From Acidimicrobiia bacterium (GTDB lineage: Bacteria; Actinomycetota; Acidimicrobiia; Acidimicrobiales; SKKL01): a stretch of 53,939 nt of DNA. Positions within the stretch are counted from its first letter, which is position 1, and each line of letters opens with the position of its first letter. The stretch covers positions 1-53,939 of the forward strand of contig JAENWR010000011.1 of the NCBI GenBank assembly GCA_016649895.1, given 5' to 3'. Of the stretch, positions 23,265 to 32,571 are shown piece after piece. Below the pieces are notes generated by a model. The model was given only the letters and a program-made list of their open reading frames with translations. It had not been told where the DNA came from and did not search any database. The translations under genes and the position numbers were made by a program.

Positions 23265-26200
23265 CGAGCACCAACGATCGTGTCGAAGACGGAGCCGCCT
23301 GAGGCGTGTAGGGCCCCGGCCGCAACTTGGGCGGCAACACCCGCGCCGCTGCTCGAGCCGTCGATCTCTGCCTGGACCTCGGCTGCGAGCGCATCGACTA
23401 CTGAGAGCAGCTCCTGCGTCAGCGGGTCGCTTGGCGCAACCAGCAACTCCTCTCTCGCACGCAGGAAGTCCGCCGCCGCCTGTGATGCAGCCGCCTCAAC
23501 GAGGGGATGGGAGCACTGGTGGTCTGGCAGCTCAAGGATGCCGGAGAGAGCCTGCAGGGCCCGTTGTGCCTCGGCGACGGTGTCGGCGAGCGAGGTCGGG
23601 TGCGGCTTGCCGAGTTGCGGCGCCCACTCATCGATGCTCGTAGCTGGAAATGCTGAGCCCATCAATTTGACGGACAGGCTCGGCACAGGTCGACCAGCGC
23701 GAAGGGGGATGAGTACACACGACTCACCGAGCCGCTGCTCGGGACTAAGGGTTGAGATCAAGTCGTCAACGGTGTCAGGCCAGTCGAGAAGGGAATCTAG
23801 TTCGATGGTCACTGCCCAGGCGGTTGAGGTACCGGGCAAAGGGTTCGGCGGGGGCCTCAACACCTTGGTGCCCCTTCGGGTGGCACTACAGACTCGCTGC
23901 AATCCTTCCCGGCGCGCCTGCTGCCGCCGACGTTCTTCTCGGCGACAGGTTTCGGCCGCCTGGTGCAACGCCTGAGCCCGGACAGTAGAGCGGGCACTGC
24001 GCCCGACTTTCCCAAAGTCGGCGCCATCGATCGTCAACTCGTGAACAACGGCGTGGAGGTCAGCGAGCGCGTCTCGCAGGCGATCCAGGCTCGCTGGATG
24101 TCCGTCGATCCCGAGAAGATGCCAGCGCTCCTGCGTGGCGCCGATGAGGTGGCGGCCGATAGTGGTTTCTGCGATGTACGCCTCCAGCGCGCGGTAGTTC
24201 TCCCGGTTCGACAGCCGCGGAAGAATGTTGCCGGTCAGGTCCGTGAGGAGCCCAGACAGGTCGTCCGCCATCGGGATGGGAGCTTCTTCGCCGATCGAGG
24301 TATCGCCGATCTCGATCGTTCCAAGCGGCGGCTTCAACGAGCGAGCCCGTTCATGCAGATCGGCGACGGTCTGCGCCAATTCAGCGAAGTCGGTCTTCGC
24401 CGCTCGTCCTACGAGCACAACGCCGGCCTCGCGCGCGACGTGCTCCGCCGTATCGAGCAGCGGAAGTGCTGCTGCAAGCCGCGCCGTGTCCGTGTCGCCC
24501 AACAGGGTCACCGCCGCTCGGAGCCGAGCCTGGTTCCACGCGACGCTGAGCGACGAGTGGTCGTACTGACGGCGGAGTCCGCTGACGCCGTGTGTGTAGT
24601 CGCCGATGCGCAACTCGTGCCCCCCAGGCATGAGTGCCTGGACGTCGACGCTCTCGATGTTCGGAAGGCAACGGAGCAACAGCCGACCGACGCTCAGGGC
24701 CTGTTGTCGAGGATCGCCCTGAAGTTCGTCCGACAGGTGGAGCAACCGGCAATACCCAATCAACTCGTCCGACGCTTCGGGCGTCTCCGACTCCTTGAGA
24801 CGGACATCGACATACGTGACCCAGGGATTCTCGTCGCGCAGTCGTAGGAGCATCTCTGGTTGGCCGCCGATGAGGTCGGCAAGCAGCATGGCGAGTGGTG
24901 GGTCGCACAACCGCGCGGCGGCGAGGCAGTCGGCCAGTTCTTCGATGGAAGATCCGGCCAAGGCCTCGACGAGGGGGCATCCGCCCGCCATGAGGTCTCG
25001 TGCTGCGGAGGTGAAATGTGGCCCGGCCCCTGGCAAGGTCGAGAGGAGCCGAGCAGCATCCACTGCGGAGTCGCATCCAACCAGCACCCCCGCAAGCGAG
25101 GCGTGCCCGATCGTCCCTGCCAGCTTGTCAGCCCTGTTCGGTCCCGACACGGCGGTCATTTCACTGCTAGCGCTGCGAAGGGCTTCTGGGAAGAAGTCGG
25201 GAAACGTCAGACCAGCGGCAGCGAACTGGAAGAGGACGGGCTGGCTGCTGGCCGGAACCTCATGGTCTTCTGCGATGGCCCTCCACTTCGTGGCGAGGTC
25301 GTGGAAGTCTCCCAGGCGGAGGCCGTGCAGGTACGCCACCAACCTGTCCAACTGCAGCGGCTCGGCAGCTGCCGTCTCGATGACGGCGTCGGCCGCCGAG
25401 GGCTCGTCGCTAACAGCGCTGGCGACAAAGCGATGGAGCTGGTTGGCGGGGATGAGTTCAAGAACTCGTCCGACCGTTGTGCCTAGGTCTGGCGGGGGCT
25501 GTGCGTGAATGGCGGAGCTGATCGCAGCAGAACGGAGCCGGTGTCGGCCGGACATGACGCCGTCTCGTTCGACCACCAGGTGCTCCTCCGCAAGACGTGT
25601 TGTCGCCTGCCGCAGCGCGAGCCTTGTCGCTCCGCACGCCGCAGCCACATCCGCGGAGGGAAGCGTCGCCGCCCACATGTCGGCGACCGACACCAGGCTG
25701 AGTACGTCTAGCTCATCCCATCGGCCTTCCTCGATTCGCCGACGAACTTGCTCCTGGATGACGTCATCGAGGCGCCGCCCCTGGGTGAGCAGGTGGGTGA
25801 ACTCGAGAGTCAGCCCGTTTGACCGTTCGAACGCCTCCCTCCAGTGGTGCGCGGAAGTAGCACCGCGTCGCACCAGCCCGTCGAAGATGACCTGGGCGGC
25901 GGCCTCGTTGAGGGCGACCGTGACTGTCGCGCATCCGGATAGGTCGCCCAACGTGGGTAGATCCTCCATACGGGCGCTCCCGAGCAGGAGCACCCCGGGC
26001 TCGGAGGCCGCGTCGGTGCGAAGGCGCGCCCACCCGCGTATGTCGCCAGCACCGACGGCATCTACGATGAAGCCGACTGGAGCGGATTCTGAGGCCTTGT
26101 GCGCGCGAGTCAGCCGAATCAGTGCCGGCACATCCCCTGGCGCAAGACGGCGAACTCGGAACCACAACACTCCCGGTGTTGCGAGTGGGATGGTCCACAG

Positions 26201-27259
26201 AACCGCGCTCTTGCCGACGCCTGACGGACCTGTGATGACGACAGCCGAGTGCTCGCTGAGACCCGCCAGCACCTCCGCGACAAGACCCGGACGAGGTACG
26301 ACGAGCCCCGCCGCGACGTGGAACGGTTGCGTCGCCGTGCCTTCGTAGTAGCGATCGCCGCCAGCAGCGTGGGACAGATCAAAGACCTCGCAGATTCCGT
26401 CTCGCAGCGCAAACTCGAGAGCGTCCTGATCTATGTGCGATGCGAGGTGAGATATCGCTGAGACAACTTCGGTTCTCGTCAGCGTTCGCCTGCTGCCGTA
26501 CTCGAGCACGACGTTCGCATCGGATGCTTCCGCAACGAGGACGCGCAACTGGCGGGCGATGAGTTCAAGCGCCGACGGAGGGACGTCAACGAGAGCCCCG
26601 ACGAACGAGGCGGTCTCTACTGCGAGCATCTCCCACGTGATTGCGAGGACGACTGTCCTGACGAGCATCTCACCGAGATTCGTCTGGCTCATGCCCCGTT
26701 CCGCTGCGAGGTCCATGAGGGCTGCGCGAAGGACCGAGCCGTCCCCCAGAGAGTCGGCGAGACACTGATCGAGCGACGAGAGGCTCTCTTCGCCGTCGAC
26801 CCCGCGCTCGAGTACCACGATGAGTCGCCCGATCTCACGGGCTCGGCCGGCATGCCGGTTCCAAGCGTCCAGGATGTGATGGGACGCCAAACGCGAGGGG
26901 AACCGCCCGAGGTGCTCGACCCGAGACTTGACCTGGATTTCTGCGGACGGGTCGCCTTCTAGGACGATGTCGTCAAGGCCCTCGGGAGTGACCGAGGCCG
27001 CTGCAACATCTCCAGCGGCGACTCGAGCCGCCAACCAAGCGCCGACGGCATCCTGGAAGTGGAAGCCTCTCCCCGCCCGAGCGCCGGATCGCGATGCGTC
27101 CCACGCAGCGACGAGCAGTTCGCCGTCGTCCTGTACAGCTTCCCCGTCCAGGGGAGGCGCGTCTGCGTGCGCCGGACCAGCTTGCCTCGTACGAGGCTGG
27201 CTGGGCTTTGGGGCCTGTCGCTTCTTACGGGGCTTCTGCCCAGGAGTCTTCTTGCTCAC
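23183..27259 (-). CDS. Giant nuclease-STAND NTPase protein, candidate antiviral (Avs-like) effector
   Basis: The protein has 1358 residues from GTG 27259, preceded by GGAGGGGGG; the open frame extends 28 codons further without a better site. Domains in order: a Lys/Pro-rich leader (1-45). Next comes a PD-(D/E)xK-type nuclease of DUF4297/Cap4 character, with GRGFHFQD at 64-70, LDDIVLEGD at 95-103 and E107-I-Q109-V-K111. A helical linker follows, then a STAND-type NTPase with Walker A GPSGVGKS at 344-351, Walker B GFIVDAVGAGD ending at 407 and sensor segment LLLGSARMEDL. A winged-helix-like segment lies near residues 530-600. Finally there are ~700 residues of helical, repeat-like sequence. Avs proteins have the same plan: effector nuclease, NTPase switch, C-terminal sensor that binds a phage protein. 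Family name and target are inferred; domain motifs are visible. Confidence 0.8.
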   Translation of the reverse strand: MSKKTPGQKPRKKRQAPKPSQPRTRQAGPAHADAPPLDGEAVQDDGELLVAAWDASRSGARAGRGFHFQDAVGAWLAARVAAGDVAAASVTPEGLDDIVLEGDPSAEIQVKSRVEHLGRFPSRLASHHILDAWNRHAGRAREIGRLIVVLERGVDGEESLSSLDQCLADSLGDGSVLRAALMDLAAERGMSQTNLGEMLVRTVVLAITWEMLAVETASFVGALVDVPPSALELIARQLRVLVAEASDANVVLEYGSRRTLTRTEVVSAISHLASHIDQDALEFALRDGICEVFDLSHAAGGDRYYEGTATQPFHVAAGLVVPRPGLVAEVLAGLSEHSAVVITGPSGVGKSAVLWTIPLATPGVLWFRVRRLAPGDVPALIRLTRAHKASESAPVGFIVDAVGAGDIRGWARLRTDAASEPGVLLLGSARMEDLPTLGDLSGCATVTVALNEAAAQVIFDGLVRRGATSAHHWREAFERSNGLTLEFTHLLTQGRRLDDVIQEQVRRRIEEGRWDELDVLSLVSVADMWAATLPSADVAAACGATRLALRQATTRLAEEHLVVERDGVMSGRHRLRSAAISSAIHAQPPPDLGTTVGRVLELIPANQLHRFVASAVSDEPSAADAVIETAAAEPLQLDRLVAYLHGLRLGDFHDLATKWRAIAEDHEVPASSQPVLFQFAAAGLTFPDFFPEALRSASSEMTAVSGPNRADKLAGTIGHASLAGVLVGCDSAVDAARLLSTLPGAGPHFTSAARDLMAGGCPLVEALAGSSIEELADCLAAARLCDPPLAMLLADLIGGQPEMLLRLRDENPWVTYVDVRLKESETPEASDELIGYCRLLHLSDELQGDPRQQALSVGRLLLRCLPNIESVDVQALMPGGHELRIGDYTHGVSGLRRQYDHSSLSVAWNQARLRAAVTLLGDTDTARLAAALPLLDTAEHVAREAGVVLVGRAAKTDFAELAQTVADLHERARSLKPPLGTIEIGDTSIGEEAPIPMADDLSGLLTDLTGNILPRLSNRENYRALEAYIAETTIGRHLIGATQERWHLLGIDGHPASLDRLRDALADLHAVVHELTIDGADFGKVGRSARSTVRAQALHQAAETCRREERRRQQARREGLQRVCSATRRGTKVLRPPPNPLPGTSTAWAVTIELDSLLDWPDTVDDLISTLSPEQRLGESCVLIPLRAGRPVPSLSVKLMGSAFPATSIDEWAPQLGKPHPTSLADTVAEAQRALQALSGILELPDHQCSHPLVEAAASQAAADFLRAREELLVAPSDPLTQELLSVVDALAAEVQAEIDGSSSGAGVAAQVAAGALHASGGSVFDTIVGARYFALEWDIDRALAVDLLQSPGVPPRR

Positions 27260-27560
27260 GATGCCGTTCGCCCCCCTCCATCCGCGTCCTGAGCATGGGC
27301 CGTCCGAGGCTCGGACGCGAACCCGACGCTGCGACTCTTGCACCTGCCGCGATGTCCCGCTGGGCGCTTTGAGCTGCCGGAGATGCCGCTATCGCCGGCA
27401 GTAGGTGCGATGGATGCGGCGACATGAGGCACTCGATGATCACGTTGGCCCGCGCGTCCGCCAGCGAGAGGCAGGTGGAGGATCTCATGCCGGTGGGGGT
27501 TGGTTGATGATTGTCCCCGAGTAGCAGGTAGGGGAAATGCCCCCATGGGGTGACGCATTC
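27260..27560. other. Gap between integrase and giant gene
   Basis: These 301 bases have no convincing gene. They contain the inverted repeat CTGCCGG...CCGGCAG (27374-27380 with 27395-27401) about 115 bases before the giant gene's start and a CCCCATGGGG palindrome near 27542. They probably hold the promoter of the nuclease-STAND gene, but I cannot point to -35 and -10 elements. Confidence 0.45.
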
Positions 27561-28694
27561 CTACGAAGCCCCTGACTTCGGCGACAGCAGGGCGCCGAGG
27601 TAGGTAGCGGCGACTCGGTCGGTGGCGGGGAGGGCGTGGGTGTAGATGTTCAGCGTGGTGGCGGTGTCGCGGTGGCCGAGGCGGGAGCTGATCGTGGCGA
27701 TCGGGACTCCGCCGTCGCCGAGGACGGTGGCGACGAAGTGGCGCAGGTCGTGCAGGCGCACCTTCTCGAGGCCGAGCTGTGCCCGGAGCCGGCCGAAGCG
27801 GTTGGTGCACACGTCGGGCCGCCACGGCCGACCCTCGACGTCGGCGAACACGTAGGCGTCGTCGGCCAGGCGCACACCGAGGGCCATGGCCCGCTCGAGC
27901 ATCCGCCGTCGGTGCTCCCGCAGCAGGAGCACCGTCGCCTCGTCGAGCGACACGCGCCGCGAGGCGTGGGTCTTGGTCGCCTTCTCGTACGGCACGCCAT
28001 TGGCCATGGCGATCGCCCGGCGGACCACCAGATCGTCACGGTCGAGGTCGATGTCGCACCACCGCAACCCGCAGCCCTCACCCCGTCGGCAGCCGGTGGC
28101 GGCGAGCACCCACAGGTACGCACCGAACTCGGGATCGTCGTCCCGAGCAGCAGCCAACAGCCGCAGCACCTCATCGACCGTCGGCGGCGTCACCGTCCGC
28201 CGAGTCTGTGGCGGTGGTGTGGCGTCCACCGCCGGCGACCGGGCGATGAGCCCCCACTTGCGGGCCTGCTCGAGCGACTGGCGCACGACCGTGTGGCAGA
28301 TCCGCACCGTCCGAGCCGACAACCCCGACCCGCGCAGCTCGGCGTAGAGCGTGTCGAGCTCGATCGGCCGCAGCGACGCCACCTTCCGCTCGCCGAGCGC
28401 GTGCCGCAGGTACTCGCGGGCCACCCACTCATACGACGTCACCGTCGACGGCTCCACCGCCAGGCGCTTCACCGCCAGCCACCGGTCGAGCAACTGCCCG
28501 AAGGTCAGCGGCGCCGCGGGCGCGTGGCGTCCCTCGTCGACCTCGACGAGCAGCCGGGACAGCTCCCGCTCGGCATCTGCTCGTGTTCCGGTGATGGTGC
28601 GCTGGGCGTAGCGCTTGCGTCCCTCGGGGTCGCGCCCCAGGTACGCCTTGATCCGCCAGCTCTTGGGTCCTCGTTGCTGGATGTGTCCTCGCAT
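27561..28694 (-). CDS. int: Tyrosine-family site-specific integrase
   Basis: The protein has 377 residues from ATG 28694 (MRGHIQQRGPKSW); the frame is open 13 codons further, but those codons would overlap the right arm-type repeats. The N-terminus is an arm-binding domain (K-S-W-R-I-K-A-Y-L-G-R-D-P-x-G-R), then a SAM-like core-binding domain (~65-150). The catalytic domain has the active-site Arg in ATGCRRGE (R203), HDLRH (H315, R318), RLGH (H341) and the nucleophile in NIYTHALP (Y351). All catalytic residues are present, so the element may still be mobile. It recombines the 16-base core in tRNA-Arg, to which it lies adjacent. Confidence 0.95.
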   Translation of the reverse strand: MRGHIQQRGPKSWRIKAYLGRDPEGRKRYAQRTITGTRADAERELSRLLVEVDEGRHAPAAPLTFGQLLDRWLAVKRLAVEPSTVTSYEWVAREYLRHALGERKVASLRPIELDTLYAELRGSGLSARTVRICHTVVRQSLEQARKWGLIARSPAVDATPPPQTRRTVTPPTVDEVLRLLAAARDDDPEFGAYLWVLAATGCRRGEGCGLRWCDIDLDRDDLVVRRAIAMANGVPYEKATKTHASRRVSLDEATVLLLREHRRRMLERAMALGVRLADDAYVFADVEGRPWRPDVCTNRFGRLRAQLGLEKVRLHDLRHFVATVLGDGGVPIATISSRLGHRDTATTLNIYTHALPATDRVAATYLGALLSPKSGAS

Positions 28695-28723
28695 GTCGGC
28701 CTCCTCGGTACTACTAGGCCGGC

Positions 28724-28744
28724 GGAGTGCCAACGGATTGCCAA
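28724..28744. repeat. Paired GGAGTGCCAA/GGATTGCCAA repeats, candidate integrase arm sites (right)
   Basis: GGAGTGCCAA (28724-28733) and GGATTGCCAA (28735-28744) lie 11 bases apart in the same orientation, just upstream of the integrase start. They match the left pair at 18827-18848, spaced 12 bases. The pair lies 83 bases inside the right core. Confidence 0.55.
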
Positions 28745-28763
28745 GAAGTTCGAGAAAAGCGAA

Positions 28764-28797
28764 AAGTCCCTGGGCACAAGTCTGTGACCAGGGACTT
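28764..28797 (-). terminator. Intrinsic terminator of tRNA-Arg
   Basis: The inverted repeat AAGTCCCTGG...CCAGGGACTT (28764-28773 with 28788-28797) lies 3 bases after the tRNA 3' end. Read on the minus strand, the stem is followed by TTTTCGCTTTTCT, a U-rich tail. It belongs to the element side of the junction, so the island brought it along with the tRNA 3' half. Confidence 0.75.
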
Positions 28798-28800
28798 CAG

Positions 28801-28874
<74 letters not shown>

Positions 28875-28936
28875 ATGGTTGGAGGCAGCAGCCTACCGGA
28901 GTCACCGGGAGCCCCCAAACCAAGGGTGGTGGCTTC

Positions 28937-30006
28937 ATGAGAACGTGCGGCGGTTGCGGATTCATGGTGGAGCACGACTGGGACACCTGCCGGTTCTGCA
29001 GGCGGGAGCTGGCCAGCCCTGACGCCCCGCCACCCCCGCCGCCCGGCAGCTGGTCCCTCGACCCGGACGCGCCCGCACCCCCCGGCGGTCCCTCATCCAG
29101 CGATGGCATCAGTAGCCGTGGGGTTATCGCCGTGTCGGTGCTCGTGGGGCTCGCCGCCCTCCTCGGCCTCTACACAGCAGTCAGCGCACTGGTGGGTTCC
29201 GACACGGAGAGGGTCGCGGCATCCGATCCTCTCGCCTTCCAGCCCGAGAAGCAGCGGATGACCCTTGCCAACCTCATGAGGGTGTGTGGCGACAACGACC
29301 TGCCGCTCGAGGAGATCGAGCTGGTGGGGTGTCGTCAGCCGGTGGGTGAGCCGGCGGTCGCCGAGTGCAGCTACGAGCGCTACACCCAGCTCCCCATGTA
29401 CTTCCACGACGAGCTCGTCGAGGTGCGCGAGGCCCGGACCGGCACGGTGCTCGCCTCCACCACCGTGCCGCACGAGCCGCCCGGGTGCCCGGGCGGCATC
29501 TGGGTGAGGGGTGGCCAGATCCCCGACGATCTGTACCCCGACGAGGCATCGCTGCGGTTCCTGGCCGAGAGCTCCAGCGATGGCGCCGTACCCGACCAGC
29601 CGATCGACGAACAGATCCGCGCCGTGTGCCTGCCGCTCAGCGGGGTGACACGCGTCCCCGGCGCACCGACCGACCCGGGCGCATCCGTCGCGGTCGTCGT
29701 CGTCAACGAGGACTCGGTCGAGGTGTGGCCCGGTTTGGCCGGCAAGCGGACGGCGGTCTCGCTCGAGAAGGCGGGCTACGTGATCTGTGCGACAAAGGGC
29801 CTCGACTACCACGAGACCAGCGACAGGCGGTGCCAGCCATGGGAGGCCCGCGCCGTCCGACTCGACGACGGGGTCACCGTGCAGCCGGTGAGCGACGACC
29901 CGAACGCCACCATCCCCTTCACCATCTGCGGTGCCCCGTCCGACCCCGCCATCTCGAGGCGCCCACCGCGGAGTCGATCACGCCCATCGTCGCCGGCCTC
30001 GGCTGA
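28937..30006 (+). pseudogene. Zinc-ribbon membrane protein with a 3' frameshift
   Basis: From ATG 28937 the protein begins with a zinc ribbon (CGGC...CRFC), a Pro-rich linker and one membrane helix (GVIAVSVLVGLAALLGLYTAV), then ~240 extracellular residues with several Cys. Near 29951 the sensible frame ends: the current frame runs on with low-complexity Arg/Ser sequence for 2.5 kb into the Ku gene without a stop. One base earlier, the alternative frame gives HLEAPTAESITPIVAGLG and a stop at 30006. Adding one C near 29951 joins both parts, so I infer a single-base deletion (real or a sequencing error). The conserved part is a secreted-domain protein of unknown function. Confidence 0.6.
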
Positions 30007-30046
30007 GCCCGTCGGCACCCCGATCGGCACGTCGCGACAGGAGCGC

Positions 30047-30445
30047 TCACCAGATCGTGCGGCGCTCCGGCGGCTGGTCGCGCAGCTCGATGCCCTGGCT
30101 GCGGAACGTCTCCTCGATGATCTGGCTGACCACCTCACGCAGCGCCGGCGGCGCCTTCACGAACTCCACGCCGTAGGCGAGCACGCCCTGGACGTTGGTG
30201 AGTTCGACCCAGCGCACCCGCACGCCGGTGCTCACGTCGCGGATCACCACCTCGAGCGTGGTTCCGCGCTGGATCTGCTTGTCGGCCGGCGCCACCACCT
30301 GCAAGCCGCTGTGAGAGATGTCGAGCACGCGGGCGGCCGGTGGTCGCTTGCTCTCGCGCCTGGCCCCCACCTTGGTACCGGGGACGACCCACTGCACGGA
30401 AAGGTCATCGGGCCTCGCCCGGTCTCCCAGCCTCCGGTTGTCCAT
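30047..30445 (-). CDS. PilZ-domain protein
   Basis: The protein has 132 residues from ATG 30445. RRESKRPPAARVLDISHSGL contains the c-di-GMP-binding RxxxR and D-x-S-x-x-G motifs, followed by a beta-barrel pattern (GTTLEVVIRD, VRVRWVEL, AYGVEFV). Small PilZ proteins act as c-di-GMP receivers that modulate a partner. It lies next to an HATPase and near the SigF group, so it may link c-di-GMP to a signalling output; this is inference. An upstream extension of 37 codons exists but lacks resemblance to the family. Confidence 0.82.
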   Translation of the reverse strand: MDNRRLGDRARPDDLSVQWVVPGTKVGARRESKRPPAARVLDISHSGLQVVAPADKQIQRGTTLEVVIRDVSTGVRVRWVELTNVQGVLAYGVEFVKAPPALREVVSQIIEETFRSQGIELRDQPPERRTIW

Positions 30446-30622
30446 CTCGCCCACCCCCCGTCGTCGGGGATCGTCGTCCGTCGGGCCTGGCGAAGTCGTG
30501 CGCCGCCCCATAGAACAATCGCCCGAACAGAGGCCATGGTGAGTGATGGGGGTCATCGCCCCCTCCCGCGAAAGGGGCCGTGGCCCCCGGCCGGGCGGTG
30601 CCGGGGGCCACGGGATCTCCGG

Positions 30623-31063
30623 TCACAACCTCGCTGGGGCGAGGCGACGGGTGGCCAGCACCCGGGTCTGACCGTCGAAGCGCTCGACCTCGACCAGGTC
30701 CACCGAGGCTTGGACGATGGGAAGCCCGCGACCCCTGATCTGCTCAGGTCTGGGGGCAGCATCGTGATCGAGGTTGAAGCCACCGCCCTGGTCGGTGACC
30801 TCGAGCACGACATCGCGGTTGTGGATGCGGGCCCGGAGGGACACCTCGGCCGCGGCGGACGGCGACGCCTCCACGGCATTGGTGACCAGTTCGGTGACGA
30901 CCAGGGCGAGCTCGCCGATGATGTTCCTGTCGATGTTCATCGCGCCGAGCCACCCGACCAGACGGTGCCGCGACATCGGGACGCAATCGACGGTCGCCCT
31001 GAAGTGGAGGTGCAGCGCGGGGCCGCTGTGCCACGTCATCGGTCGGAGGACATCGACGCTCAT
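30623..31063 (-). CDS. RsbW-like HATPase (anti-sigma-type) protein
   Basis: The protein has 146 residues from ATG 31063. It is a GHKL ATPase: N-box ELALVVTELVTNAVE, G1 box VTDQGGGF, G2 box GRGLPIVQASVD. This single-domain form matches serine kinases of the RsbW/SpoIIAB type and the related regulatory HATPase_c_2 proteins of actinobacteria, which phosphorylate STAS antagonists or bind sigma factors. It is separate from the sigF operon at 32.6-33.7 kb and could serve the STAS protein at 34.1 kb or another partner. ATG 31063 starts the domain, although the frame opens 22 codons earlier. Confidence 0.8.
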   Translation of the reverse strand: MSVDVLRPMTWHSGPALHLHFRATVDCVPMSRHRLVGWLGAMNIDRNIIGELALVVTELVTNAVEASPSAAAEVSLRARIHNRDVVLEVTDQGGGFNLDHDAAPRPEQIRGRGLPIVQASVDLVEVERFDGQTRVLATRRLAPARL

Positions 31064-31271
31064 CCCCGCGCTGGCGCGCAACAGCGCCAGCCGGGAGAGG
31101 GCGGTGGCCCGACAGGTGCGACGGACCACATGGAGTCGCTCATCATTCGATGTCCTCTGGCTCTAGACGAGCGGCCGATACCCACTGCGGAGAGGACTGA
31201 AACCGTCGTTGCGGCAGATACCCGCAACGGCGGGACCAACGAGCCCGACGGACTGCGGGCATGCATGGGCA

Positions 31272-31481
31272 TCAGATGCCCTCATCGCCCAGTTGGGGCA
31301 GCGGCATCGGCGGGGGACCGGGGTTGGGATCAGGCTGGCCCGGACCGGGAGTGGGCGGCTGCGGCCCCGGACCGGGACGGGGCTCGGCGGGCGGAAACGG
31401 CTCGATGGGGGGAGGTGGCTTCGTCGGCGGCTCACCGGGAGGTGGTGGATGACCCGGTGGAATCGGTTCCGGAATGCTCAT
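31272..31481 (-). CDS. Small proline-rich protein (uncertain)
   Basis: The frame has 69 codons from ATG 31481. About half of the residues are Pro, with Gly, Glu and Lys (PIPPGHPPPPGEPPTKPPPP and similar). Such sequence can come from a real disordered protein or from C-rich noncoding DNA. A GGGGGG run precedes the ATG but is too close to be a normal ribosome-binding site. It lies upstream of and divergent from Ku. I keep it as a possibility only. Confidence 0.35.
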   Translation of the reverse strand: MSIPEPIPPGHPPPPGEPPTKPPPPIEPFPPAEPRPGPGPQPPTPGPGQPDPNPGPPPMPLPQLGDEGI

Positions 31482-31612
31482 GCCCCCCGCGTACCCCGCC
31501 GCCCCGTCGACCACACACAGCAGTGCGACTGTTGCCAATTGTGAGCGGGTGCACGATCCTGGTCGGTCCAGAACCCCTGGGGGACGAACCAAGCTGCGAC
31601 GGAGGTCGCGCA

Positions 31613-32530
31613 ATGCCTCGTGCGATGTGGAGCGGTGCCATCAGCTTCCGGCTGGTGAACATCCCAGTGAAGCTCTTCAGCGCGGTCAGTCAGAAGACCG
31701 TTCGCTTCAACCAGCTCGACTCCACCACCGGGTCGCGGGTGCGCCAGAAGCTGGTGGCCGAGGCCGACGGCACCGAGGTCACGCGCGACAAGATCGTGAA
31801 GGGCTACGAGGTGCGCCCCGGCGATTACGTCGTCATCGACGACGCCGAGCTGGCCGCCCTCGACCCCACGGCGGCGAACACCATCGACATCGAGGAGTTC
31901 GTCGACCTCGCCGACATCGACCCCATCTACTTCGATCGCCCCTACTGGCTGGCCCCCGACAAGGGGAACCCGAAGCCGTACGCGCTCCTCGCCGAGGCCA
32001 TGGCCACATCGGGCCGTGTGGCAATCGCGCGGTTCGTGATGCGCCAGAAGCAGCACCTGGCCGCCATCCGCTCGGTCGACGGCCGCCTGGTGATGTCGAC
32101 GATGAACTGGGCCGACGAGGTGAACGCGCCCGACGCCATCGGAGAGCTCGACGGCGTCACCGACGTCGAGGTCTCCGAGCGCGAGCAACTGCTGGCCGCC
32201 CAGCTCATCGAGTCGCTCAGCGCCCCGTTCGAGCCCGACAAGTACCACGACACCCACCGCGAGCAGGTCATGGCGCTCATCGATGCGAAGGCCGCGGGTG
32301 CGACCGAGCTCGTCACATCGAACGCAGCAGCCGACAGCAACGCCGTCGTCGACCTCATGGCCGCGCTCGAGGCCAGCGTCAGCGCACGTACCGCAGCCAA
32401 GGAGCGCCATCCCACCGGTGCCGCGAGCGCGGCCGCCACGAGGAAGGCTCCGGCCAAGCGGGCAGCCTCGAGGAAGAAGGCGGCCACGGGGCCTGCGAAG
32501 CCGGCCGCGAGAGCCCGCAAGACCGCCTGA
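31613..32530 (+). CDS. ku: Ku protein, non-homologous end joining
   Basis: The protein has 305 residues from ATG 31613, behind GGAGGTCGCG. The N-terminus MPRAMWSGAISFRLVNIPVK is the hallmark of bacterial Ku, and the beta-barrel core continues through YFDRPYWLAPDKG and IARFVMRQKQHLAAIR. The C-terminal tail is Lys/Ala-rich (KRAASRKKAATGPAKPAARA), as in actinobacterial Ku, where it binds DNA and helps recruit ligase D. Homodimeric Ku binds double-strand ends. LigD is not in the window. The gene lies in the same open frame as the upstream frameshifted gene, which is a coincidence of lost stops. Confidence 0.96.
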   Translation: MPRAMWSGAISFRLVNIPVKLFSAVSQKTVRFNQLDSTTGSRVRQKLVAEADGTEVTRDKIVKGYEVRPGDYVVIDDAELAALDPTAANTIDIEEFVDLADIDPIYFDRPYWLAPDKGNPKPYALLAEAMATSGRVAIARFVMRQKQHLAAIRSVDGRLVMSTMNWADEVNAPDAIGELDGVTDVEVSEREQLLAAQLIESLSAPFEPDKYHDTHREQVMALIDAKAAGATELVTSNAAADSNAVVDLMAALEASVSARTAAKERHPTGAASAAATRKAPAKRAASRKKAATGPAKPAARARKTA

Positions 32531-32571
32531 CCCGCATTGTCGACGTGACCGACGGCGTCATCAGCCGCCGA

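Noticed and set aside
30623-31613. N-terminal extension of Ku encoded upstream
   Set aside because: The frame is open only because of a lost stop in the upstream gene; Ku has its own ribosome-binding site and the usual start MPRAMWSG at 31613.
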